A stretch of 37,245 bases of DNA from Saprospiraceae bacterium (lineage in GTDB: Bacteria > Bacteroidota > Bacteroidia > Chitinophagales > Saprospiraceae). Where the stretch lies: positions 1 to 37,245 of the forward strand of contig JAHDDR010000018.1 in the NCBI GenBank assembly GCA_020629255.1, written 5' to 3'. Below the pieces are notes generated by a model, which saw only the letters and a program-made list of their open reading frames with translations, had not been told where the DNA came from and did no database searches. Shown here piece after piece: positions 8,123-15,966 of this stretch. The first letter of the stretch is position 1, and each line of letters starts with the position of its first letter. The translations under genes and the position numbers were made by a program.

Positions 8123-9634
8123 ATGAGTAGAATAGCAATCGTAATTTGTTTTTTTTGGATTAGCTTCTGTAATCTTTCAGGTCAAACTCCGGGGGATGCC
8201 CTCAGGTATTCCTATTGGCAATATAGTGGCACAGCCCGACATATGGGAACCTCTGGTTCTATGGGAGCATTAGGAGGTGATTACTCTGCCATCATCAGTA
8301 ATCCGGCGAGTTTAGCGGCTTTCAGACGATCTGAAATTACCATTACTCCCGGGCTTTCTGTATATGGAACCCAGTCGAATTTTGCCAACAATCAAATTTC
8401 AGAGAGCAAAACATCGGGCAATTTCAATCAAGCAGGAGTTGTTTTCGCTTCTCCTAAGGAGGGCAAATGGAAAACTGTAAATTTCAGTCTGGGGTATAAT
8501 CGGCTGATGGATTTTGATCAAGAGTTTTATTTTGATGGTACGACAGAAGGCTCTATCGCAGATTATTTTGTAGAACTGGCTAGTGGACTACGACCCGAAA
8601 ATCTTAGCAACTATGATTCTGGGTTAGCTTTGGATTCTTATTTAATATATCAATTGGATCCCGACCACCCTCTTTATACCCCTGTTTATTACGAAAATGA
8701 TTTTATTCTAGGAGATGTAACCCGGAAATTTCAAAGGGTCAGAACCAATGGTTCCTTGGGAGAACTGAACCTTGCTTTGGGGGGTAATTTAGACCACAAA
8801 TTATACCTAGGTATGAGTATAGGTATTCCATTTTTAGATTATCGTTTAAGAAAAAATTATGAAGAATCAGATGAAGCAGGGGAAGTTAATTTCTATGAAC
8901 GTTCTTCATTTACGGAATTCCTAAATACATCCGGTGTGGGCATCCATTTAAATTTGGGTGCTATATATCGAGTGAACCAAGCGATAAGGGTAGGTGTTGC
9001 CGTACATACTCCAACTTGGTTTACTCTTACTGATAGTTATGGTTCTGAATTGACTTTTGTTTATGACAATTTAGGAACACTCGGTTCAAATACCGAAGAA
9101 TCTCCTGTTGGCACATTCGAATATAAATTAAAAACGCCTTGGCGATTTATTGGAAATGCAGGATTCATCATAAAGAAGAGCGGTTTCATTTCTATCGAGG
9201 CGGAATGGGTAGATTATTCCAAAAACACTTATAACTATGGCTCTGATTTTGCCACTCAAGAAATTTTGGAAATCGAACAATATACAAATGGGAAAATCCA
9301 TTCCCTTTACCAAGGGGCATTGAATTTAAAGTTTGGTGGAGAATATGTAATTAAAGAAAAATTCCGATTGAGGGGAGGTTATGCCCTTTTTGGAAATCCT
9401 TATGTCAATAATTCTGGAATGTTTGACAATTCTCAGTTCAGTGCCGGACTAGGTTATCGAAAAGAAAATTATTTTGTGGATTTGGGATATGTAAGAAGAA
9501 TAGGAGAACAGACCTATGCTCCTTATGTTCTTAATTCAGAGATAATAGATAGCCCTGTCGTTCAAAATGACACTTCTACAGATCAAATCCTGATTACCTT
9601 AGGGTTTAAATTTGGAGGAAAAAGGGCTAGGTGA
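8123..9634 (+). CDS. Outer-membrane protein of the OmpP1/FadL type
   Basis: 503 residues. Signal peptide MSRIAIVICFFWISFCNLSG, then the N-terminal plug-like region of this family in Bacteroidota ('GTARHMGTSGSMGALGGDYSAIISNPASLAAF', compare the NPA motif of FadL). The rest is alternating amphipathic strands ('AGLGYRKENYFVDLGYVRR') and ends on a strand 'QILITLGFKFGG', as expected for a beta barrel. FadL/TodX relatives move hydrophobic compounds across the outer membrane; the cargo here is unknown. The gene stands alone between two terminators. Confidence 0.85.
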   Translation: MSRIAIVICFFWISFCNLSGQTPGDALRYSYWQYSGTARHMGTSGSMGALGGDYSAIISNPASLAAFRRSEITITPGLSVYGTQSNFANNQISESKTSGNFNQAGVVFASPKEGKWKTVNFSLGYNRLMDFDQEFYFDGTTEGSIADYFVELASGLRPENLSNYDSGLALDSYLIYQLDPDHPLYTPVYYENDFILGDVTRKFQRVRTNGSLGELNLALGGNLDHKLYLGMSIGIPFLDYRLRKNYEESDEAGEVNFYERSSFTEFLNTSGVGIHLNLGAIYRVNQAIRVGVAVHTPTWFTLTDSYGSELTFVYDNLGTLGSNTEESPVGTFEYKLKTPWRFIGNAGFIIKKSGFISIEAEWVDYSKNTYNYGSDFATQEILEIEQYTNGKIHSLYQGALNLKFGGEYVIKEKFRLRGGYALFGNPYVNNSGMFDNSQFSAGLGYRKENYFVDLGYVRRIGEQTYAPYVLNSEIIDSPVVQNDTSTDQILITLGFKFGGKRAR

Positions 9635-9934
9635 TTTTTTTGTCCAAAAAATTCAACTCCATCACAAAGATGTTGTCTTTTGGCAACATCTTTGTGATTT
9701 ATAATATGTTATGAGTATCTTTTTTTAATTACTTATAACCCATCAAATAGAACTTTGCTTAATAAGAAATCGTTTGGATTTACCCCTTAGAATTTGTTCT
9801 AACAAATTTCAAACAGCTTCTAAGAACTTATACTTCCCGAATTGATTTAGAATAAGAACATTCTTATCTTAGGGCATTGGTTCCAGACAAATTTGATGGT
9901 TTTGGCGTTTGTTTATTCACTAGCATATTAAACT
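9635..9934. other. Intergenic region with terminator and three dyads
   Basis: After the terminator at 9661-9698 there is no gene. Three small palindromes precede the next gene: AATTTGTT-CT-AACAAATT at 9791-9808, TAAG-AA-CTTA at 9821-9830 and ATAAGAA-CA-TTCTTAT at 9852-9867. They could be regulator sites for the gene at 9935. Confidence 0.4.
9661..9698 (+). terminator. Intrinsic terminator of the FadL-type gene
   Basis: Perfect 15-bp stem, ATCACAAAGATGTTG with its complement, around an 8-base loop. It begins 26 bases after the stop and is followed by TTATAAT. Confidence 0.8.
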
Positions 9935-10942
9935 ATGGCTCGACTAAAATATGTCCTGTTCACATTCCTCATTGTGGGATGGCACTCTACTTTAGCCGGA
10001 CAAGATGTTCCGGAAACTTTAGATCCTTACTACCCTAAAGTAGATGAAAACCGATTGATCGAAACCAAATGGAAATACACCTACGCCCTACATGTTGAAT
10101 CCAATACTACAATTCACCAAGCGGGCGACGAATACGATTTTTTCATCCATTTCAAGTATGATTACTCTTATCAACAGTTTCTCAATGGTAAGATGTTGAG
10201 GGGTAATTGGAGTTTGAATGGTTCTGAGTTGTTTTACAATTTCAAACACATCAAGAAATTCTATATAGCTGATGTCTCTAGGGAACGACTTGTGCTAGAA
10301 TTCACCCAACCCAATAGCAAGGGTGCCTACCAATATCATTTCATCCCCGTTTCTGATAAAGATGCTCCATTTGTGAAGCCTGAGAATGAATTACCCGTGG
10401 TGGATGTAGAAGATATCGACCCCAGGGCTTTGGCTCTATTCAACAAAGGGAAGAAAAAGAAAGGCAAAAAGAAAAAGAAGAAAAAACGGAAGGATAATGA
10501 AGAGGAAAAACTGGAATACATTAGCATAGAATTAATTGGTGGAGGGTACTATGGTGGCATTGACCCTATTCTTAGGGATTATATCCAAATTAAGAGTACG
10601 GGTCGATTAATCAAAGAATTCCAAAGTTTGCACAATGGGCTGGTGGTTACCAAAAAAGACATTCCTCGTGATGAACTGGAATCCTTCGCAGAATATATTA
10701 TGTCTAAAGACTTTTTTGGTTTGGAACGCATTTATGATTGTGAAGATGAGATGTGCCAGAAAAGAAAAAGACAAAAACCTACTCCTGTTCCTTTGAGGCT
10801 ATCTGTATCTTATGGGCAAAAAAAGAAAGTGGTTACCATTACCGTTTGGGGCAAAGATCGGAACAATGTGAAATATGTTCCCTACCCTAAAGAATTAGAT
10901 GACATTATCGTATCTATTCAAAAGATGGCTGATCGTTTTTAA
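9935..10942 (+). CDS. Secreted protein with internal poly-lysine linker
   Basis: 335 residues. A signal peptide (MARLKYVLFTFLIVGWHSTLAG) leads to an N-terminal domain of about 120 residues rich in aromatic strands ('WSLNGSELFYNFKHI'), reminiscent of small lipocalin-like folds in Bacteroidota, though this is only an impression. Residues ~169-191 are a highly basic linker with runs of lysine, then an acidic patch. A second domain follows with 'ISIELIGGGYYGGIDP', 'YIQIKSTGRLIKEFQSL' and a two-cysteine loop 'YDCEDEMC', ending in strands. I do not recognise either domain. It is probably periplasmic. It is a single gene preceded by several dyads and closed by a strong shared terminator. Confidence 0.72.
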   Translation: MARLKYVLFTFLIVGWHSTLAGQDVPETLDPYYPKVDENRLIETKWKYTYALHVESNTTIHQAGDEYDFFIHFKYDYSYQQFLNGKMLRGNWSLNGSELFYNFKHIKKFYIADVSRERLVLEFTQPNSKGAYQYHFIPVSDKDAPFVKPENELPVVDVEDIDPRALALFNKGKKKKGKKKKKKKRKDNEEEKLEYISIELIGGGYYGGIDPILRDYIQIKSTGRLIKEFQSLHNGLVVTKKDIPRDELESFAEYIMSKDFFGLERIYDCEDEMCQKRKRQKPTPVPLRLSVSYGQKKKVVTITVWGKDRNNVKYVPYPKELDDIIVSIQKMADRF

Positions 10943-10960
10943 GGGATTAGCCTAATGGCT

Positions 10961-11007
10961 AATAAAAAAGCGGAATTTCCAATTCTTGGAAATTCCGCTT
11001 TTTTATT
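10961..11007. terminator. Bidirectional intrinsic terminator
   Basis: A 20-bp perfect inverted repeat with core GCGGAATTTCC/GGAAATTCCGC around a 7-base loop, with A and T runs at the outer ends on both strands. It lies between the convergent genes ending at 10942 and 11020. Confidence 0.9.
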
Positions 11008-11019
11008 ATTCTATTTTTT

Positions 11020-11565
11020 TTATTCCGTATCTTTCCCTTTATGTTGGATACCTGGTCCCTGCATGATGGGAAAAGAGGTCGTTCCATAATGGGAAAATTT
11101 CTCATCTGCTTTCACTGGAAAGGTATAACCCGATATAAAACTCATGAAAAATGCTTTCAATTCATCTGCATCAAAGTTTTTGGATCTCGGTTTCAGATAA
11201 TAACCAATATGATCAATTCCTCCCTCTTCATTCCAGAAAACCTTCACCCACATTTTTAAGCCCATAATATCTACATTCAAATCTGCGGCATAATCTTCGA
11301 TATCATATAAAAAGGTCATCCATTTGATATATGCCATTCTCATATCCTGTCCACAAGCATCCATTAGAGATTTTCCGTAATCTTCAGATGCTCGTTCGAA
11401 TTCTTCTGAGTATTCCCCAATAAGGAATACTTTAGGAAGCTCAACTCCTTGTTCTTCACATACCTCTTCCTCCTCTTTGCAGCCATCTCCATCAGTTGCA
11501 AAAGCCATGAATGGAAGTGTAAAAAACAGTAAGAGATAAGTAGTTTTAATGATTGTGTCTTTCAT
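11020..11565 (-). CDS. Small secreted protein of unknown family
   Basis: 181 residues with a signal peptide (MKDTIIKTTYLLLFFTLPFMAFA). The mature start is cysteine- and glutamate-rich ('CKEEEEVCEEQ'). The middle is helical and the end resembles a small alpha-beta unit ('KVFWNEEGGIDHIGYYLKP...FDADELKAFFMSFISGY') loosely like the C-terminal domain of TonB-type proteins. That resemblance is weak and not a call. Two cysteines near the N-terminus and one at 'DACGQD' could form a disulfide. It has its own upstream region and shares a terminator with the opposite gene. Confidence 0.68.
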   Translation of the reverse strand: MKDTIIKTTYLLLFFTLPFMAFATDGDGCKEEEEVCEEQGVELPKVFLIGEYSEEFERASEDYGKSLMDACGQDMRMAYIKWMTFLYDIEDYAADLNVDIMGLKMWVKVFWNEEGGIDHIGYYLKPRSKNFDADELKAFFMSFISGYTFPVKADEKFSHYGTTSFPIMQGPGIQHKGKDTE

Positions 11566-11875
11566 TTCTAAACACTTTAGAGAACTAATATACGATTTTT
11601 GTAGCTATCTTGTTATGAATCAGTTTACATTAACTTTACAAAAACCTATCCAAAGTATTCGAATATATCACAGATATTATATGGAATTTTGATAGGAAAA
11701 GCCCTGATTGTTATGATTTTAACGCTATTTTGATAGTTCTTGGTTCAAATGAAACCTATTTTCAGATAACATTAATACATTTCTCAAATTAATTTAACAA
11801 TTGAACATAAAACCCCTTCGTTGATTCATTCAACGAAGGGGTTTTAGCCTCGATTATTCTAGCAAAGCTCCTTTT
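11566..11875. other. Intergenic region, only a terminator seen
   Basis: No gene or RNA is visible. The part nearest 11566 should hold the promoter of the minus-strand 181-residue gene, but no clean TAnnTTTG box was found. The terminator of the YceI-like gene lies at 11809-11845. Confidence 0.5.
11809..11845 (-). terminator. Intrinsic terminator of the YceI-like gene
   Basis: Perfect 16-bp stem, AAAACCCCTTCGTTGA with its complement, around the loop TTCAT. On the minus strand it follows the stop at 11876 by about 30 bases and ends in TTTT. Confidence 0.85.
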
Positions 11876-12559
11876 TTACAAAGCCGCTTTCAAGGAAATT
11901 CTCAGTCCGATATTATCATTCAAGAATTTCTCTTTTAGGTTCAATGCTGTAGGAGACATAAAGGTAATGCCCCATTTTGTTCGATCAATCGTGAAATCAG
12001 CAGATTCTGCTGAAACACCTGTTTCTGAAATTTCTACTTTTGCCGGAAACGTAACACTGTATGTCGTTCCTTTCATGGCCAAATTACCTTTGATATTATG
12101 GGTCATACCATTCGCATCGCCGGTAAGAGCCGTCACCTCCGCAATTTTGAAAGACGCTGTGGGGAATTCTTCCACATTAAAAAAGTCATCTTTTTCTTCA
12201 GGAGAACGAGTTCCTTTCAGATGTGCTTCCAAACTTGCTTTCTTATCGCCTTCAAGATCGGTACAACTAATCGAATTCATATCAATCAAGAACTTACCAG
12301 ATTCTATCTTCCCATCTTTCACAGAGACCGAACCCTCTTTCATATTCAAGGTTCCCGTATGCTCTCCATTAGGTTTGGATCCTACCCAATTGATGACACT
12401 CCCTTCGGTATCTAATTTATATAATTGGGCCGTAGCAGTACTTTCTGCTGTTTTTGTTGCTTCTGAAGTTGTTGCCGCCTCTCCTTGTGGTGCATTATTA
12501 CATGCTATGAAACATGAAAAGAACAAGGTCAAGGATAAAAAAGAAATAAATACTCTCAT
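11876..12559 (-). CDS. YceI-like lipoprotein
   Basis: 227 residues. The N-terminus MRVFISFLSLTLFFSCFIAC ends in a lipobox with Cys20 as the likely lipidated residue, followed by an Ala/Thr-rich linker. From about residue 45 the YceI-like lipocalin fold is clear: 'LDTEGSVINWVGSKPNGEHTG', 'GTLNMKEGSVSVKDGKIESGKFLIDMNSI', 'HLKGTRSPEEKDDFFNVEEFPTASFKI' and 'RTKWGITF'. YceI proteins bind polyisoprenoids or similar amphiphiles in the periplasm; here the protein is probably tethered to a membrane. The ligand is unknown. It is a single gene with a good promoter and terminator. Confidence 0.92.
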   Translation of the reverse strand: MRVFISFLSLTLFFSCFIACNNAPQGEAATTSEATKTAESTATAQLYKLDTEGSVINWVGSKPNGEHTGTLNMKEGSVSVKDGKIESGKFLIDMNSISCTDLEGDKKASLEAHLKGTRSPEEKDDFFNVEEFPTASFKIAEVTALTGDANGMTHNIKGNLAMKGTTYSVTFPAKVEISETGVSAESADFTIDRTKWGITFMSPTALNLKEKFLNDNIGLRISLKAAL

Positions 12560-12591
12560 TGTTGGAAATTGTTTTGTTTGAAAATGAATTG

Positions 12592-12625
12592 CAAAAATAA
12601 AAACATATGAACAGATTTTCTCAAA
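12592..12625 (-). promoter_or_regulatory. Likely promoter of the YceI-like gene
   Basis: On the minus strand, TTTG (12622-12625) is followed after 22 bases by TATTTTTG (12592-12599). This matches the Bacteroidota -33 TTTG and -7 TAnnTTTG elements with near-consensus spacing. It would start transcription about 25 bases before the ATG. Confidence 0.5.
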
Positions 12626-12651
12626 TAAAGTTCTACTTCCTTTCTTTTCCC

Positions 12652-13974
12652 TTACAAAAGAACTTTGAAAACATAAAGTAAACTAAAGCCGGTCAAAAAT
12701 ATCATCCCGGCTATACTCAATACTTTCATTTTCATTCCTGGGCGGGCAAATTCTGGTGTATGTTCACTATTGATCAACAAATAGTTCAGCAAGGCATAAA
12801 AAGGAGTGGTGAGAAAAGAAAGAACCGTTGCTATCTTTAATAATGTTCCCATTTCTTGAGCTAAGAAAAGCAGGATAATCATACTACCTGCAACAAGTAT
12901 CGCCATCCAAATCCAATATGCCTTTTGATCTTTTTCATTGAATTCCTTTTCGTTGAAATTACCGATTTTTTGATCATCCAATGTTGTTCTGGTTCCCATG
13001 TGATTAATATCTGGCAATTCCGTTCCTGCAAGCACTGATGCCCGACCCATCACCCTGGGCAAAGCATCCAAGCACGTAAGTGTTGTGCTGAACATGGTTG
13101 TAATGGCTGCTATTCCTACCAGCCAAAAAGCCCATTGGCTTTCGCCGAAAGCTCCAGCATACATACCGAACAATTGTTTAGAAAAACCCAACCCGGACTT
13201 TTCGATGGTCGCTCCGGCACCATACATCACCAAAGCTCCAAGGGAAAGAAAGAAAATAGCCAATACCAATGTAGACCAATACCCGACATTGAAATCGAAA
13301 ATGGACGAACGGTAATCAAAATCTTCTTGGGTTGCTTTTTGTTTGGATTCTGCCCAAATCGAATTCCAAACCGACATATCCACCGGAGCGGGCATCCAAC
13401 CCATGAGTGAAATTAAGAACGCTAGGGTTATTGTATCCGTGGGTATGATTTGTTGCATCTGGATTCCCCCTTCTACTTTTCCGAATGCTAATATTACGGC
13501 TACAAATGTGGATAGGGTGAGTAGTATGATGATGTATTTGATGATATTATCCAAGATGGAATATTTTCCGACATAAAGAATCAGCAAACATAGGGCTAGT
13601 AAAAACCCGGAAACCCACGCCGCACCCAAAGGAATATTGAACATATACATCAATAAATTAGCCGTAAGGGATGTTACTGCCGCTTGGATGGTAAACATAG
13701 TAATCGGTGTAATGAGCAAGTAAGCCCATAGCACCCATTTTCCCATTCGTTTGTATCCCGACAAAATGGTCTCGCCTTTCGCTGCGGTATAACGGGTGCC
13801 GAATTCGAAGAAGGGATATTTAAAAATTAAGATGAGGACAATCGCCCAGAAGAAAGCGAAACCATATTCGGCTCCCGCCCTTGTAGACCAGTATAAGTGC
13901 GATGTGCCTACGGCTGCTCCGGCGAATAAAAGCCCTGGTCCCAGCATTTTCAAAATTTCTCTAACTCGGTTCAT
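12652..13974 (-). CDS. Nramp-like membrane transporter, non-canonical metal site
   Basis: 440 residues with about 11 membrane helices. The start 'GPGLLFAGAAVGTSHLYWSTRAGAEYGF' aligns with the first helix of Nramp metal transporters. The canonical DPGN is absent and the position reads 'GTSHL'. In the sixth-helix region the canonical MPH is replaced by 'MGWMPAPVDMSVW' (191-203). This pattern belongs to a divergent branch of the family usually annotated as Nramp or divalent-metal transporters. The true substrate cannot be read from sequence; both signature metal-binding motifs are changed, so calling it a manganese or iron importer would go beyond the evidence. It is a single gene, 92 bases upstream of the YceI-like gene on the same strand. 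Confidence 0.85.
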   Translation of the reverse strand: MNRVREILKMLGPGLLFAGAAVGTSHLYWSTRAGAEYGFAFFWAIVLILIFKYPFFEFGTRYTAAKGETILSGYKRMGKWVLWAYLLITPITMFTIQAAVTSLTANLLMYMFNIPLGAAWVSGFLLALCLLILYVGKYSILDNIIKYIIILLTLSTFVAVILAFGKVEGGIQMQQIIPTDTITLAFLISLMGWMPAPVDMSVWNSIWAESKQKATQEDFDYRSSIFDFNVGYWSTLVLAIFFLSLGALVMYGAGATIEKSGLGFSKQLFGMYAGAFGESQWAFWLVGIAAITTMFSTTLTCLDALPRVMGRASVLAGTELPDINHMGTRTTLDDQKIGNFNEKEFNEKDQKAYWIWMAILVAGSMIILLFLAQEMGTLLKIATVLSFLTTPFYALLNYLLINSEHTPEFARPGMKMKVLSIAGMIFLTGFSLLYVFKVLL

Positions 13975-14020
13975 TTCGTTAAGTTGATGGATAATTATTG
14001 ACTAAAAGACCCTAAATTAG

Positions 14021-14028
14021 CAAACTTA
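14021..14028 (-). promoter_or_regulatory. Possible -7 box of the Nramp-like gene
   Basis: The minus strand reads TAAGTTTG, a full TAnnTTTG match, about 46 bases before the start codon. No -33 element was seen. It lies in the short gap shared with the divergent SDR gene. Confidence 0.35.
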
Positions 14029-14044
14029 AAAAATTATCACGGAA

Positions 14045-14830
14045 ATGAATTTGAATTTAGAAGGTAAAAATGCTTTGGTAGGAGGCGGAAGCAGAGGCAT
14101 TGGCAAAGGTATTGCCATCGAATTGGCAAAATTAGGAGCTAATATCACTTTATTATCCAGAGATGCGGAAAAATTGGCTGCTGTTGTCCAGGAATTGGAT
14201 CGGAGCAAAGGACAGAAACACAATTTTCTAGCCGTCGATTTTTCAGATATTAAAGATTTGAGGAGCAAAGTACACCATTTGGTTCTTTCGAATCCTATTC
14301 ATATTTTGATTAATAATACTGGAGGGCCTGCTGGGGGGAAATTAACCGAAGCAGATCCTTTACAATTCCTACAAGCCTTCAATAACCATTTGGTTTGTAA
14401 TCAGATTCTTGCTCAGACTGTTATTGATGGTATGAAAAAAGAAGGTTATGGACGTATCATCAATATCATTTCCACTTCGGTAAAACAACCGATAGATGGA
14501 TTAGGCGTTTCCAATACCATTAGAGGTGCCGTAGCCAATTGGTCCAAAACAATGGCTAACGAATTAGGAGCCTTCGGTATTACCGTTAATAATCTGCTGC
14601 CGGGGTTTACCGCTACAGAGCGTCTCATGTCTATTGTAGAATATAGAGCAAAACAATGGAACACGTCCAAGGAAGAAGCCCAGAAAAAAATGGAATCTTC
14701 TGTACCGATGGGTCGCTTCGGAGCTGTTGAGGAAATTGGTGCCGCTGTGGCATTTTTGGCATCGCCGGCGGCTTCTTATATCTCAGGCATCAATCTACCA
14801 GTAGATGGTGGACGAACCAAAAGTTTGTAA
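14045..14830 (+). CDS. SDR-family oxidoreductase-like protein lacking the usual Tyr/Lys
   Basis: 261 residues, a single Rossmann domain of the short-chain dehydrogenase/reductase superfamily, close to FabG-like proteins. The cofactor loop is VGGGSRGIG at 12-20 (TGxxxGIG is usual) and the 'NNTGG' strand end is at 90-94. The catalytic serine region is 'IISTS' at 141-145. The expected YxxxK is replaced by S156-N-T-I-R160. This fits the subgroup described as resembling 3-oxoacyl-ACP reductases without a full catalytic tetrad. It may therefore not be a standard ketoreductase. 'GITVNNLLPGFTATERL' and 'ISGINLPVDGGRTKSL' complete the fold. Its stop lies only 4 bases from the convergent gldB stop. Confidence 0.88.
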   Translation: MNLNLEGKNALVGGGSRGIGKGIAIELAKLGANITLLSRDAEKLAAVVQELDRSKGQKHNFLAVDFSDIKDLRSKVHHLVLSNPIHILINNTGGPAGGKLTEADPLQFLQAFNNHLVCNQILAQTVIDGMKKEGYGRIINIISTSVKQPIDGLGVSNTIRGAVANWSKTMANELGAFGITVNNLLPGFTATERLMSIVEYRAKQWNTSKEEAQKKMESSVPMGRFGAVEEIGAAVAFLASPAASYISGINLPVDGGRTKSL

Positions 14831-14834
14831 GTTC

Positions 14835-15878
14835 TTATCGCCGTCCTTTGTATTTGGATTGATTCAAAATTTTTTGGGCATCTTTGATGGCTATTAAATC
14901 CTGAACCGTTTTTTCGGGATGGTTCTGCATGTATTTATTTACAATTTGCCATCCAATATAATTGGCTACTTTCCCAGGAGCATCGGGTGGCATACCCGGC
15001 GAATGTGGTCCGGGCAATATATATTTCATATAATCTCTTTTCTTCGAATTATAAATCAAATCTTCATTGATTAAGAAACTCCAAATTTCAAATTCATTGT
15101 CCTTGGTCCATTGGGTCTGTGCTCCTGTATATTGAAGTTTCAAAGAATCGGGGGTGTGGGGCAACAGCAAATCCATGAGGTATAATTTTTTCCCATTTTG
15201 AATCATGGCATCCAAAAGGTTTTTTTCTACATTTTCCCCAACTAATTCACCAGCGAATGTTTCCATACTTGCGGTGACCAAATGTTCTGGTGTGAATTTA
15301 GAATATTGGTAATTCGGAAAAATAGATTTATACGCGGGGAAGTCGCTTCCCATATGATGCTCAATTCCAATAGCCAGAATATCATCACCATAAGTAAATC
15401 CTTGGTACGCGAATTCTGTTATACAAGTATAAATCTTAGGTGTTTCCTTCTCCGGAAAATAATATTGATAATATTGCATCGCACTTCCTAATTGTTTTTC
15501 AAAAGATGAAAAATCATTAAAAGCGACCATGCAGGTATCATATAGCATTTTTAATTGAGGCCCTCTCATGAGCCAATCCATTACAAATAATTGTGAAGAA
15601 TCCCTTTGGTTCCGTTCCCTCATGATCTGAGTATAAATTTCAGCAAATTCGGGATGTTCCTCTATTATTTGCTTTGCTTTATTTGCTATCTCAGACGAAT
15701 CCGTATCATACATTTCTTTTTCGAATCGGATAAGTTTCAATTCCGGATTGATGTGTGATACATCCGGAATCTTTTTACCTTTGTCGCAACTCCCCAGTAT
15801 AGATAAAACAATTAATAACATGGCAGCAAATACCCATGCTCTACGTTTGATGTTTGTTATGCCCAATTTATCATTCAT
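14835..15878 (-). CDS. gldB: Gliding-motility lipoprotein GldB
   Basis: 347 residues from the ATG at 15878. The ORF track starts 90 codons earlier, but that extension reads across the divergent porin gene and lacks a signal. From here the protein begins with a basic segment, a hydrophobic core and the lipobox LGSC (Cys31). Matches recalled for GldB of Flavobacterium are 'LKLIRFEKEMY', 'KKLYLMDLLLPHTPD', 'DNEFEIWSFLINEDLIYNSKK' and 'ANYIGWQIVNKYMQNHPE', ending 'LNQSKYKGRR'. GldB is a lipoprotein required for gliding in flavobacteria; gliding is tied to the T9SS machinery. The gene occurs alone here and also in non-gliding Bacteroidota, so motility of this organism is not proven. Confidence 0.88.
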   Translation of the reverse strand: MNDKLGITNIKRRAWVFAAMLLIVLSILGSCDKGKKIPDVSHINPELKLIRFEKEMYDTDSSEIANKAKQIIEEHPEFAEIYTQIMRERNQRDSSQLFVMDWLMRGPQLKMLYDTCMVAFNDFSSFEKQLGSAMQYYQYYFPEKETPKIYTCITEFAYQGFTYGDDILAIGIEHHMGSDFPAYKSIFPNYQYSKFTPEHLVTASMETFAGELVGENVEKNLLDAMIQNGKKLYLMDLLLPHTPDSLKLQYTGAQTQWTKDNEFEIWSFLINEDLIYNSKKRDYMKYILPGPHSPGMPPDAPGKVANYIGWQIVNKYMQNHPEKTVQDLIAIKDAQKILNQSKYKGRR

Positions 15879-15966
15879 TTTAACAACTCGATTTAGGATA
15901 TATATTTCCTCTTTGGATATATTGAGTAATATTAAATCAAAGAAATCAATTTTAAAACACCCGTTT

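Noticed and set aside
11967-12581. 204-residue plus-strand ORF
   Set aside because: Antisense shadow of the YceI-like lipoprotein gene, which has a lipobox and clear family motifs.
15748-15966. N-terminal extension of the outer-membrane barrel ORF
   Set aside because: It is antisense to gldB. The signal peptide begins at the ATG at 15967.
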